This document shows positions 36,276 to 45,011 of a stretch of 64,000 nucleotides of DNA, piece by piece. Every line of letters begins with the position of its first letter. The first letter of the stretch is position 1. Both the position numbers and the translations under genes were made by a program. Under the pieces are notes generated by a model, which saw only the letters and a program-made list of their open reading frames with translations, searched no databases and was not told the DNA's origin. The DNA comes from Bacteroidia bacterium (GTDB lineage: Bacteria; Bacteroidota; Bacteroidia; JADZBD01): contig JADZBD010000024.1 in assembly GCA_020852255.1 (NCBI GenBank), positions 1 to 64,000 of the forward strand, in the 5' to 3' direction.

Positions 36276-39200
36276 CGAATCACGGAAACGTGACCTACGA
36301 ATTTGTGCTTCTGACCTTTATAGTCATGGATATTTACCCTCCAGACATATACATCTTCCTGCACCAGCTCTCCCTTCCCACCTTGTACTTTACCGTCCCA
36401 GGGTTTATTCCAAATTTGTGAGTAGAAAATCACCTTTCCCCACCTGTCGAAAATCCACAATTCATAGGTGTCTCTGTCCCACCCTTCTCCAACCGGGAGG
36501 AATCCATCATTTGTACCATTACCATCCGGTGTAAATGCGTTGGGGGCATAGAACGTAAAGTCAGGTTCAACTTTGATACAGTGGGTAATGGAATCCCGGC
36601 ATCCCTGAACAGAAGTCACGATTTGCTGAATACAATACGTGCCGGTATCAGTGTATAAATGACAGGGATTCGGAAGGGTAGAAGTATTATTATTGTCATT
36701 GGGCGCTCCGAAATCCCACAAATAAGTGGAGGCGTTAACAGCAGTGCTGGAAAAACACACTTCCGGATTCAGAATTGAAACAGAAGACGCAGATGGAGTG
36801 AATCCTGCGATCGGATCAGTAAGCACCGTTACGCTGGAAACAGTGGCTGCGCCTACACATCCGTTATTATCAGTAACAGTCAGAACTACATCGTAGGTTC
36901 CCGGAACAGCCCAGCATATCTGTCCGGTTGTTGAACCGGTAGCCGATGCCGGAGTTCCACCTGAGAAATTCCAGCTCCATGCCGTTGCATTCGGAGTCAG
37001 ATCTGTAAACGATGTGCAAAAAGGTGCGCATCCCGAGTCCGGTGGAAAGCTGACAGGCACAGGAAGCGGGTTAACTGTAAGCGTCACCGTTGCAGTAGCC
37101 GTTGGGGTGTTGCAGTTATCACTCACCACCACCGTATAGGTGGTAGTACTCGTAGGACTTACTGACACAGGATTTCCAGTCTGGTTGATGGGAAGCCACT
37201 GGTAACTGTATCCCGTTCCGCTTCCTCCGCTTCCCATAGCAGTGAGACTGGCGGAGGAGCCTATACAAATGGGATTGGGTGCCACAGATGCGCTGACAGA
37301 AAGGGGTGCGTTAACGGATACTGTTGCCGTTTGCGGTCCTGCCGTGCAACCGTTCGCATCCGTTACTGTTACCGTATAAGATGTAGTAACCGTTGGACAA
37401 ACTGTAGGACCTGCCGGACTCCACACCACTGTGTAAGCCGGCGTACCTCCGGTGACTGTAGAGGTAAGTGTAACACATTGTCCTATGCAAATGGTTGCAG
37501 GGTTCGAAGTGGATATGGTCAGCTGTGGTGGTTGAGTGATAATGCATGTAGCAGTAGAGATACAGCCTGAAGCATCCGTAACTGTTACAGAATAGGTGCC
37601 CGCGCACAATCCGGTTGCGGTTTGTGCATTTCCGCCGCTCGGGGCCCACGCATAAGAATACGGACCAATCCCTCCTGTGGCCTGTGCATCCGCGGTTCCG
37701 GTACAAAGTCCGAAGCACAAGGGGTTAACGGTAGTAGGGATGCTTGCAATAACGCCCGGTGCTAACGGCACAGTAGCGCAAACACTCATCGTACAACCAT
37801 TGGCATCTGTGATAGTAACACAATACTGTCCGGGAGTCAGATTGGTGGCACAGGCCGCGGTCTGACCCGATGGCGACCAGAGATAAGTATAAGGACCCAC
37901 ACCGCCGGTGGCATTCACACATGCCCCTCCGTCCGGAAGATTACAATGGGAAGTATCCACCGTAGTAGTGGCTGCGAGTGGCGCCGGCTGGGAAACAATT
38001 GCGGTATCCGTGATGGTACAGCCGTTCGCATCGGTAACAATGATCGTATAAGTACCCGCACATAATCCGGTTGCGGAAGCATTTGTTCCACCGGATGGTG
38101 TCCAGTTGTAAGTGTATGGAAGAGTGCCGCCTGCCGGAATAGTAACAGCCTGACCGTTACAGGAACCATTGCATAGCGCTGCAAAACCGGCAGTCGTAAT
38201 TGAGAGTGCTGTTGGTTGAGTTATCACAACCGTGGCAGAAGCTGTGCATCCATTCGCATCGGTAACCGTAACAGTATATGTTCCGGCCGTAAGCCCTGTT
38301 GCGTTTTGTCCGTTTCCTCCTGAGGGGGTCCAGGCGTAGGTATAACCGGGTGTACCACCTGAAGGCGTTGACGATGCACTTCCATTATTCCCGCCGAAAC
38401 AATTTACGTTACCTGTATTGGCTGCGGTTAGCGTCAACTGTGGCGGTTGGGAAATAGTAATTGTTGTGCTGGTGACACATCCGTTTGCATCGGTTACTGT
38501 TACTGTATAATTGCCGGCGGTGAGACCTGTGGCATTTGCCGTATTCCCTCCGGACGGTGACCACAAATAAGTGTAAGCCGGTGTTCCCCCTGTTACAGTC
38601 ACTGAAGCTGATCCGTTGTTACCACCGAAACAACTCACGTTGGCGGAGGCCGAAATAACCGAGGACGGCGCCCCGGCTGAAGGAACGGTTACGTTTGCTG
38701 AAATGGTACATCCATTTGCATCCGTAACGATGACCGTGTAGTTGCCGGCCATTAGACCTGTGGCGCTTGCGTTTGTACCACCGGAAGGTGACCAGAGATA
38801 AGAATATGCAGGAGTGCCTCCGGATACTGTGACACTGGCCGAACCGTTGGGTTGTCCGCAGGTACTTTGCTGGAAGGAAGTGCTCGCCGAAAGTGCGGTT
38901 GGTTGCGTGATCGTAAACACTGCTGTGGATGTACAATTCGTAGAGTTAGTAATGGTTACAGTATAATTTCCGGCACATAGTCCGGTAGCCGTTGGACCAT
39001 TACCTCCCGAAGGCGTCCATACATAGGTGAATGGCGGACCGCCTGATGCATTCACCGTGGCTGTTCCAGTGCATTGTCCGTTACAAAGAATATTTGTCTG
39101 TGATTGTGTAGAACTGGGGGGCGGACTTACAGTAACACAAACCGGGTTCGACACAACGGAACCGCAACCTGTGACCACAGCCTGAAAACATGTACTTGTC

Positions 39201-40042
39201 ATCAGAGGGCCGGTTACATAAGGTGTGGTAGTGGCCGAAGGAATATTGGTCCATGGTCCTGTTGAAGTCGGTCCTGACTGCCATTGAATGGTTCCGGTGT
39301 AGCCTGTCAGCGTCAAAGTTACAGGCGTTCCTGCACAGATAGGATTCGGAGTTACTGAAGCGGTGCCTGCCACCGGAGGAACTGCCGTGGTGATGGTGAT
39401 GGTGTTGGAAGCCGTCCAGCATCCGAGCGGACCGCCGGTAACCACACAGGTATAAGTTGTGGTAGCAGTTGGAGAAGCAACGGGATTCGCAATCGCAGGA
39501 TTACTCAGCGATGCGGAAGGAGTCCAGGAATACGTAGGCGTAGAACCTCCGCAGGAATTATTAATGGTGCAGTTAAGCTGGGAAGTTTGTGGTGTACATA
39601 TTGAGGTAGGACTACCAGAAAGTGTGATCGTAGGCTGAACAAAGGTGCCCGGTGTTGTGAATGTGAACGTTGCCGTCCACCCGCTGAAGGTAGCAGCCGG
39701 CCACATCTCGCGTGCCCGGAATTTATACACTGTACCAGGACAAAGCGTTGAAATATTTATAGACTGTTGAGGTAATGCCCAGGGAGTTGTTGTTTTTGTG
39801 TACGCAGCGGTAGTAAAAAATGGTCCAACGCCGGTAAAGTTCCCCGTATTACATACAATTTCTACCTGAATGTTGTAGGTACAATTGTATATCGTGTTGC
39901 TGGACCAGTTCAGCAGCAGGTTGGGTCCGGAAATGCTTTGACTCAGTAGAGTCGGTACATTGAGGGGTGAACAAGCCTCTGCTGTACGGCTCGAGAATAA
40001 AAAAATAATGCTCAGCAGACCTAATACGATACTCTTCCTCAT
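36272..40042 (-). CDS. SprB-repeat/PKD surface protein, T9SS cargo (type B)
   Basis: A 1256-residue secreted protein with signal peptide (VLGLLSIIFLFSS), a fibronectin III-like domain (about 27-135), two Ig-like domains (to about 308), seven SprB-type repeats of about 75 residues (about 310-840; core YLWSPSGG...ATGL.AGNYTVTVTDANGC), further Ig-like repeats, two PKD domains and a CHU_C sorting domain (AFTPDGNGTNDGF, FDRWGKVIF, GHVSVIR). SprB repeats build the gliding adhesin of Flavobacterium johnsoniae, so a surface adhesin is likely; gliding itself is not shown. The repeats carry many Cys pairs. Confidence 0.93.
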   Translation of the reverse strand: MRKSIVLGLLSIIFLFSSRTAEACSPLNVPTLLSQSISGPNLLLNWSSNTIYNCTYNIQVEIVCNTGNFTGVGPFFTTAAYTKTTTPWALPQQSINISTLCPGTVYKFRAREMWPAATFSGWTATFTFTTPGTFVQPTITLSGSPTSICTPQTSQLNCTINNSCGGSTPTYSWTPSASLSNPAIANPVASPTATTTYTCVVTGGPLGCWTASNTITITTAVPPVAGTASVTPNPICAGTPVTLTLTGYTGTIQWQSGPTSTGPWTNIPSATTTPYVTGPLMTSTCFQAVVTGCGSVVSNPVCVTVSPPPSSTQSQTNILCNGQCTGTATVNASGGPPFTYVWTPSGGNGPTATGLCAGNYTVTITNSTNCTSTAVFTITQPTALSASTSFQQSTCGQPNGSASVTVSGGTPAYSYLWSPSGGTNASATGLMAGNYTVIVTDANGCTISANVTVPSAGAPSSVISASANVSCFGGNNGSASVTVTGGTPAYTYLWSPSGGNTANATGLTAGNYTVTVTDANGCVTSTTITISQPPQLTLTAANTGNVNCFGGNNGSASSTPSGGTPGYTYAWTPSGGNGQNATGLTAGTYTVTVTDANGCTASATVVITQPTALSITTAGFAALCNGSCNGQAVTIPAGGTLPYTYNWTPSGGTNASATGLCAGTYTIIVTDANGCTITDTAIVSQPAPLAATTTVDTSHCNLPDGGACVNATGGVGPYTYLWSPSGQTAACATNLTPGQYCVTITDANGCTMSVCATVPLAPGVIASIPTTVNPLCFGLCTGTADAQATGGIGPYSYAWAPSGGNAQTATGLCAGTYSVTVTDASGCISTATCIITQPPQLTISTSNPATICIGQCVTLTSTVTGGTPAYTVVWSPAGPTVCPTVTTSYTVTVTDANGCTAGPQTATVSVNAPLSVSASVAPNPICIGSSASLTAMGSGGSGTGYSYQWLPINQTGNPVSVSPTSTTTYTVVVSDNCNTPTATATVTLTVNPLPVPVSFPPDSGCAPFCTSFTDLTPNATAWSWNFSGGTPASATGSTTGQICWAVPGTYDVVLTVTDNNGCVGAATVSSVTVLTDPIAGFTPSASSVSILNPEVCFSSTAVNASTYLWDFGAPNDNNNTSTLPNPCHLYTDTGTYCIQQIVTSVQGCRDSITHCIKVEPDFTFYAPNAFTPDGNGTNDGFLPVGEGWDRDTYELWIFDRWGKVIFYSQIWNKPWDGKVQGGKGELVQEDVYVWRVNIHDYKGQKHKFVGHVSVIR

Positions 40043-40136
40043 CTTTGGAACAATTAAGGACTCCTTGTATGTCAGACCCGTAAACTTCCTCAGCGGTTGC
40101 AGGGCAATAGAGAATGATAATAAAATTAAATGGCAC

Positions 40137-40156
40137 CAAATAAATATATTTATTTG
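40137..40156. promoter_or_regulatory. Perfect 20-bp AT-rich palindrome
   Basis: The 20 bases are exactly self-complementary (half-site CAAATAAATA). It lies between the divergent SprB-protein gene and tRNA-Leu, 95 bp from the former and 65 bp from the latter. It could be an operator for a dimeric regulator; being AT-only except the outer C/G, it could also be a chance feature. Confidence 0.4.
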
Positions 40157-40186
40157 ATTATCAATAAATTATAAATACGCAGATCG

Positions 40187-40213
40187 TTGGTGAGCCAATG
40201 CAGGTTACTTTTG
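40187..40213 (+). promoter_or_regulatory. Promoter TTG-N16-TACTTTTG of tRNA-Leu
   Basis: The exact -7 element TACTTTTG (40206-40213) lies 8 nt before the tRNA, with TTG (40187-40189) 16 bp upstream of it. The spacing suits transcription starting just before the mature 5' end. Confidence 0.6.
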
Positions 40214-40221
40214 ACACTTCT

Positions 40222-40303
40222 GCGGGCGTGGTGAAATTGGTAGACATACCAGACTTAGGATCTGGCGCCGCAAGGCATGGGGGTTCGAGTCCCTCCGCCC
40301 GCA
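40222..40303 (+). tRNA. tRNA-Leu (anticodon UAG)
   Basis: An 82-nt class II tRNA. The acceptor stem GCGGGCG (40222-40228) pairs with CGCCCGC (40296-40302), with discriminator A at 40303. The anticodon arm CCAGA/TCTGG encloses a 7-base loop with TAG at 40256-40258, reading CUA and probably other CUN codons. A long variable arm and the T-loop GTTCGAGTC are present. CCA is not encoded and must be added after transcription. Confidence 0.97.
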
Positions 40304-40388
40304 CAATAAATATATCCGACGAGAAGCATAAACTGGGTCAACTACCTGACCGGTTCTTTTGCGTGGCTGGTAAACTGAAAGATGGGAG

Positions 40389-40886
40389 ATGGTAAAGCGA
40401 CTGCTATTTCTGCTGTTTATTTTTTCTGTATCCGCAGGCATTTTCAGGGCGCAGTCCCCTACCAGCAGTTGCACGATTCCATCCGTTAAGCAGGATTCCA
40501 TCCTTTCTTTTGCCTACCTCTATCTTGGAGTACCGTACAAATATGCAGGTACGAGTCCGAAGGGTTTCGACTGTTCCGGCTTTGTGTATTTCGTTTTCCG
40601 TCATTATGCCATCGATTTACCCAGGACTTCACGCGACATGGGGAGGGCAGGGATAGAAGTACCGATTGATTCCTGTCGTGCGGGCGACATTATTCTGTTC
40701 AAGGGAACCAATGCACGGAGTAAGGGGATCGGACATGCAGGCATTGTAACCTGGAGCGACGGGAAAGATGTTCAGTTTATTCACTCCTCTTCTAATAAAA
40801 AGAGAGGGGGAGTTATACTGAGTTGTTTCAGTGACTCCCCCTATTACGAGAAACGATTTATTAAGGTAGTTCGGGTTTTACCCTGA
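40389..40886 (+). CDS. NlpC/P60 family cell wall hydrolase
   Basis: A 165-residue secreted protein with signal peptide (LLFLLFIFSVSAGIFRAQ) and one NlpC/P60 domain. The catalytic Cys is in PKGFDCSGFVYF, the His in GIGHAGIVTW, and the third polar residue probably the His of QFIHSSS. These enzymes cut the gamma-D-Glu-to-diamino-acid bond in peptidoglycan stem peptides. No targeting domain such as SH3 or LysM is present. The stop is 1 bp from that of the convergent cargo gene. Confidence 0.93.
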   Translation: MVKRLLFLLFIFSVSAGIFRAQSPTSSCTIPSVKQDSILSFAYLYLGVPYKYAGTSPKGFDCSGFVYFVFRHYAIDLPRTSRDMGRAGIEVPIDSCRAGDIILFKGTNARSKGIGHAGIVTWSDGKDVQFIHSSSNKKRGGVILSCFSDSPYYEKRFIKVVRVLP

Positions 40887-40887
40887 T

Positions 40888-43017
40888 CTATTCTATAACA
40901 ATTTTACCACTCTTCTTTTTATTTCCTGAGATCAGGCTGTAAGAATAGATACCAGCACTGAGGTTACTGCCATCAATCTTTATTCTGGAATCTGCTGTAA
41001 TCACGGGTATTTCCAGTGTGTAAACCACACGTCCCATCACATCCATCATCCGCAGTGTGGTCATTTCACTTACCGCTTCTTTAAATTCAAAATGGATCAC
41101 ATCCTGTGCCGGATTGGGAAACACCTGAACACCGCTGAGTACGGAATATTCATCTATTCCCACCAGTGTTACGTTAATACAAGTGGTATCGTTATTTGCA
41201 TTAACGTCCGTGTTCTTCGATGTCCAGCAGCAGAGCACATCGCTTCCGCTGTAAGGCGGAGTGAGCAATGTTGTAAACGTAAACAGAACAGAATCACCCG
41301 GAGGAATGGCAGGGCCCGTATAGGCCTGCGTAGTTGGCATTCCGGACATTCCCAGTTTGTAATTCACGTTTATAAAATAGTTATCGGGCTGCGTGCCGAA
41401 GTTCTTAATCCAGCAACTCACCTGAGTAGGCGAAGAAAGCGTTGCGTTATTGAGCGGGCTTTGAATTTTGCACACTCCCACATCCTCCGGAACCGCTTTC
41501 ATATAATCGGTCCCGATAAAGAAATCAGCATTATCCATATCCCGGTAATCCGACCAGATATTAGCAAATACCTCGTAGGAATTCATGGAAATGGGAAGTG
41601 TCCAGTCTTCTGCGATCGATGCACCTACACCGGCCATATCCCAGTTTACGTAGAAACCTCCGCTGGAGATTACAATATTGGACGAAACGGGAACAACAGT
41701 AACCTGCGGACTCGGAGCCACATTGGATGTAAGTACCGGTACAGAGTCCAGCAAGGTTCCGGGTGTTCCACCGGGGCCATTATCATCATAAATTTTGGCG
41801 ATAAACGTATAGTTGCCGGAGGTGGTAGTGCCAGCGATCACATAATTGGTATTCACGATACGTGCCGGATACGTTGGCGGCTTAAAGTACATTCCAACCC
41901 CACCCGATCCGCCGTTCCATGAGATGGAATTGCTCATCATATTCGTATGGTTGGCGGTATAACACAAACGGATATTTGTTTGCGTAGTGTCCACAGTGAC
42001 CAACTCCGACATCACACTATCGTTGGCAGGAATCGTGTCACCCAAAACTTTAATCACATTTTTGTAAGTACCGGGGCCGGAGGGCGGGAATGGGCTGGAA
42101 TGCGTGAGCGTAGTATCATCCCCGCTGATCAGTGTTCCCACCGTTCCGCTATTACTTACAATAAGGATGTTGTTCACGGTTCGGACTGTTTCCAGATAAT
42201 TCAGGTTATTCTGGGTTACGTTACCGGTATTCTTAATATTCGACTTCAGAACATAGGGGTTTCCGTTTGCTGGAACAAAAATGCCCCGGTTCCTGTTATT
42301 GTCATTCCACATGGCTCCTGCATCCGCCACGTTCATAGGATTATTAGGATAATAATATTTCAATGTATAATTCGTAATCGGAACCGTGGCGGTTGGAAGT
42401 GGGAACAAACCCATATTTCCCACCGCATTCTCCATTCCACTGGAGAGGTTACTCTGAGAACTTCCCGCACAGTTCTGGAAATTCACAATAATAGAAGAAT
42501 CGGTACGATCAAGAATGATCTGAAAGGAATTGCTGCCGGTATAGCCAGGATTTCCCGGTGCCCAGAAAGGAACATTCACGAAGGAAATACAAAAAGAATC
42601 CACCCCGGTATAATAGTAGACCTTTCCCGGATTTGCCGTTCCCAGAAAATTGAGATCGGCCATTAAACCTCCGATGAAGTCGTTCACCCCGGAAGGAGAA
42701 ACAGTAGTGGGAAAGGGAGCTGCGATATTGCCGGGACCAAAGGAGATATAACCATTCGAACCGATCCAGCATTTATCCACCGTATACCAGTAATAGGTGA
42801 AAGGGCCGCCCAGGGGCTTGGGGCCGATAAAATTATCATCACCGAAACCACTCAGCTGGCTTCCGATCTGTGTAATATCCCACCAGGCGTAGCTCGGGCC
42901 TCCGGGTTCATTGCTGTCCTTCCAAATATATCCGAATGCGTCCGGACCACCCTGATTAGCCTGAGTGCTTGAAAATAAAACAGTTGTAATAAATAAAAGC
43001 GATAGAACGTTTTTCAT
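40888..43017 (-). CDS. Secreted T9SS cargo (type A) of unknown function
   Basis: A 709-residue protein with signal peptide (SLLFITTVLFSSTQA). The N-terminal region (about 25-225) has GYIWKDSNEPGGPSYAWWDIT and NGYISFGPGN, then SFQIILDRTDSSIIVNFQ, a pattern of beta-sandwich surface proteins. A CARDB-like middle and a C-terminal Por-type sorting domain (VFPNPAQDVIHFEF, DVMGRVVYTL, LSAGIYSYSLI) follow. No catalytic motif is visible. Convergent with the NlpC/P60 gene. Probably displayed or released through T9SS; the ligand is unknown. Confidence 0.88.
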   Translation of the reverse strand: MKNVLSLLFITTVLFSSTQANQGGPDAFGYIWKDSNEPGGPSYAWWDITQIGSQLSGFGDDNFIGPKPLGGPFTYYWYTVDKCWIGSNGYISFGPGNIAAPFPTTVSPSGVNDFIGGLMADLNFLGTANPGKVYYYTGVDSFCISFVNVPFWAPGNPGYTGSNSFQIILDRTDSSIIVNFQNCAGSSQSNLSSGMENAVGNMGLFPLPTATVPITNYTLKYYYPNNPMNVADAGAMWNDNNRNRGIFVPANGNPYVLKSNIKNTGNVTQNNLNYLETVRTVNNILIVSNSGTVGTLISGDDTTLTHSSPFPPSGPGTYKNVIKVLGDTIPANDSVMSELVTVDTTQTNIRLCYTANHTNMMSNSISWNGGSGGVGMYFKPPTYPARIVNTNYVIAGTTTSGNYTFIAKIYDDNGPGGTPGTLLDSVPVLTSNVAPSPQVTVVPVSSNIVISSGGFYVNWDMAGVGASIAEDWTLPISMNSYEVFANIWSDYRDMDNADFFIGTDYMKAVPEDVGVCKIQSPLNNATLSSPTQVSCWIKNFGTQPDNYFINVNYKLGMSGMPTTQAYTGPAIPPGDSVLFTFTTLLTPPYSGSDVLCCWTSKNTDVNANNDTTCINVTLVGIDEYSVLSGVQVFPNPAQDVIHFEFKEAVSEMTTLRMMDVMGRVVYTLEIPVITADSRIKIDGSNLSAGIYSYSLISGNKKKSGKIVIE

Positions 43018-43071
43018 TTTTTAAGTTTTTTACAGGGAACCAAATTAGACTATTTTCACGAACCGGCAAAG

Positions 43072-43641
43072 ATGAATTTCCTGGCACATTTATATTTATC
43101 CCGTCACGATGATCAGTTAATGGTGGGAAACTTCATTGCCGATTCGGTAAAAGGCCGGGGCTGGGAGAAATTTGAGCCAGGGATCTCTGACGGTATACTC
43201 ATGCACCGCAAGATCGATGACTACACCGACCGGCATCCCGTATTCCGGGAGTCCACTGTTCTACTCCGGCCTCACTTTGGAAAGTTTGCCGGCGTAGTTA
43301 CGGATATATATTATGATCACTTTCTGGCCAAACATTACAAACACTATTCGGGAGAGTCGCTGGTGGAATTCACGGAGAGGGTGCATTTGCTTCTCCGTTC
43401 CCGGGAACACATCATGCCGGAACGCTCCCGTTTGTTTTTTCAGTATATGCAGAGCCGTAATATTCCGCTTCCCTATGCTGAGCTGGAGGGTATTTCCATG
43501 GTTCTTCGCGGAATGAGCCGCAGATCAGTCACACCAAACAGAATGCATGAAGGAAAGGCTGTTCTGGAACTTCACTACGCGGCGCTGGAAGAGCAGTTCT
43601 CGCGGTTCTTCCCTGATGCCATCAGAGCATTCGCTCCGTGA
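43072..43641 (+). CDS. acpH: Acyl carrier protein phosphodiesterase
   Basis: A 189-residue DUF479/AcpH protein of the HD-like fold, which removes 4'-phosphopantetheine from holo-ACP. Family marks include MNFLAHLYLS at the N-terminus, GNFIADSVKG, GILMHRKIDDYTDRHP, and DIYYDHFLAKH, with His and Asp residues that ligate metal. The assignment rests on family similarity; in vivo ACP turnover is not shown. Its 3' end overlaps the convergent PAP2-like gene by 20 bp. Confidence 0.88.
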   Translation: MNFLAHLYLSRHDDQLMVGNFIADSVKGRGWEKFEPGISDGILMHRKIDDYTDRHPVFRESTVLLRPHFGKFAGVVTDIYYDHFLAKHYKHYSGESLVEFTERVHLLLRSREHIMPERSRLFFQYMQSRNIPLPYAELEGISMVLRGMSRRSVTPNRMHEGKAVLELHYAALEEQFSRFFPDAIRAFAP

Positions 43642-44242
43642 AGCGCAGTGCGGCGAAGGAAAAGAACGGTGCTGCCAGTACGTCAATAGAATAATGTACA
43701 TGCTGTAACACCAGTAATGTGCCCACTCCTGCGGTTACAGACATAAAAACGATTTTAGCCAGACGATGGTGAACGAGCATTGAAAACAGAAACAAGGTGG
43801 CCACATGTCCGGAGAAAAAAAGATCTTTTGTAATCACCTGCCCCCGGTAAGCCGTTGCTTCCAGCACAACATCTCTTAACTCAATAAATCCCGAAGGAGG
43901 CTCGAGAGGAACCAGAAACATGGTTACGGCCCTTAAGAATAACAGTGCGGTAAAGGAAAACACAAAGCGATTCATCAGTGAGGGATACACACTGAGATAG
44001 ATCAATCCGGCAAAAACCGGCAGGTAGGTTGCAATCTGAATCGGAGAGCAAAGGTGGAACGGGCCGATCCGCGCGATCACGGGGTCATTGATAATATAAC
44101 CGGTGCGCTGCTGGATAAAATCAAGAAAAAAGGAGAAAGCCGTACCCACAAAAATCAGCAGCAGCACTCCAAAGGCGAATTGCCTGCGAAAACGCGGCAT
44201 TCTGAGGGATTCCTTCCAGCGCGACAGGATGAAGACTAACAT
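43622..44242 (-). CDS. PAP2-like / sphingomyelin synthase-related membrane protein
   Basis: A 206-residue protein with about five to six membrane segments. The C-terminal phosphatase-like signature is present: SGHVATLFLF (first active-site His) and QHVHYSIDVLAA (second His and Asp). That arrangement fits the PAP2_C group related to sphingomyelin synthases rather than classic PAP2 phosphatases, since the upstream KxxxxxxRP motif is missing. It may act on a phospholipid or sphingolipid headgroup; several Bacteroidota make sphingolipids. Starts 24 nt before the response regulator stop on the same strand but is downstream of it. Confidence 0.82.
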   Translation of the reverse strand: MLVFILSRWKESLRMPRFRRQFAFGVLLLIFVGTAFSFFLDFIQQRTGYIINDPVIARIGPFHLCSPIQIATYLPVFAGLIYLSVYPSLMNRFVFSFTALLFLRAVTMFLVPLEPPSGFIELRDVVLEATAYRGQVITKDLFFSGHVATLFLFSMLVHHRLAKIVFMSVTAGVGTLLVLQHVHYSIDVLAAPFFSFAALRFTERML

Positions 44243-44266
44243 GCGGACGGTTCAAATGTATAAAAA

Positions 44267-45001
44267 TCAGAGACTCATCATCTCCTTGAGCCTGGCTGCC
44301 TGACGTCTCGATATCTCCACCTTCTCCCCGCCTCCCTTCAGTTTCACCAGTAATCCGCCGTTGTACCAGTTCTCCATATTTTCAACCCATTTGAGGTTGA
44401 TGATATGTTTCCGGCTCGCACGAAAGAAAACACGAGCGTTCAGCTTTTCATCCAGGTTGTTCAGTGAACGCAGTATGAGCGGCCGGTGCTCCCCGAAGAA
44501 CAGTCGTACATAATTCCCTTCTGACTCGAATAAACGAATTTCTGACAGCCGGACGAACCAGCACCTGTCGCCGTCTTTGACAAATACCTGATCCTCCTCC
44601 GTCAATGACTGCTCGATATTGACCGGAGTTTCTACCGTTCCGCCTATCCTTTCCAGGGCTTTTCGTACGGATTCGGCCAGCCGCTGCGGTTGTACAGGTT
44701 TCAGGAGATAATCAAGCGCATTGACCTCAAAAGCACGTATGGCATATTCATCATAGGCGCTGACAAAGATAACCTCCGGGGCATGATCGAGCGATCGTAA
44801 CAATTCAAATCCGTTCTTTCCTGGCATCTGAATATCCAGGAACAATAAATCCGGCCGCTTGGCTTCAATTTCCCGAACCGCCTCTTCCGCGTTCGTGCAC
44901 TCCCCCACTACCTCCACCTCCGTCAATGCGGTTAGCAGTTTGCGAAGTTCCTGTCTGGCAAGACGCTCATCGTCTACAATCAATGCTCTGGCTACTTTCA
45001 T
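44267..45001 (-). CDS. LytTR family response regulator
   Basis: A 244-residue two-component regulator. The receiver domain (1-120) has the acidic pocket (VDDERLARQ), phosphoacceptor Asp56 in LLFLDIQMPG and Lys101 in YLLKPVQ. The C-terminal LytTR DNA-binding domain (about 138-240) has the typical DGDRCWFV, ESEGNYVRLFFG, NLDEKLNARVFFRASRKHIINL and VEISRRQAARLKE. It lies 10 nt below the LytS-type kinase gene and is the last gene of the M61-LytS-LytTR unit. Target promoters are not known. Confidence 0.96.
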   Translation of the reverse strand: MKVARALIVDDERLARQELRKLLTALTEVEVVGECTNAEEAVREIEAKRPDLLFLDIQMPGKNGFELLRSLDHAPEVIFVSAYDEYAIRAFEVNALDYLLKPVQPQRLAESVRKALERIGGTVETPVNIEQSLTEEDQVFVKDGDRCWFVRLSEIRLFESEGNYVRLFFGEHRPLILRSLNNLDEKLNARVFFRASRKHIINLKWVENMENWYNGGLLVKLKGGGEKVEISRRQAARLKEMMSL

Positions 45002-45011
45002 ATGGCTTGTA

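Noticed and set aside
40222..40303. tRNA-Leu as an attachment site for an integrated element
   Set aside because: No integrase gene and no repeat of the tRNA 3' end was noticed in the flanks.
41092..42666. Two long plus-strand open frames (276 and 239 codons) opposite the type A cargo gene at 40888-43017
   Set aside because: They are antisense shadows: compositions are biased to Ile, Arg and His, no domains are seen, and the opposite frame has a signal peptide and sorting domain.
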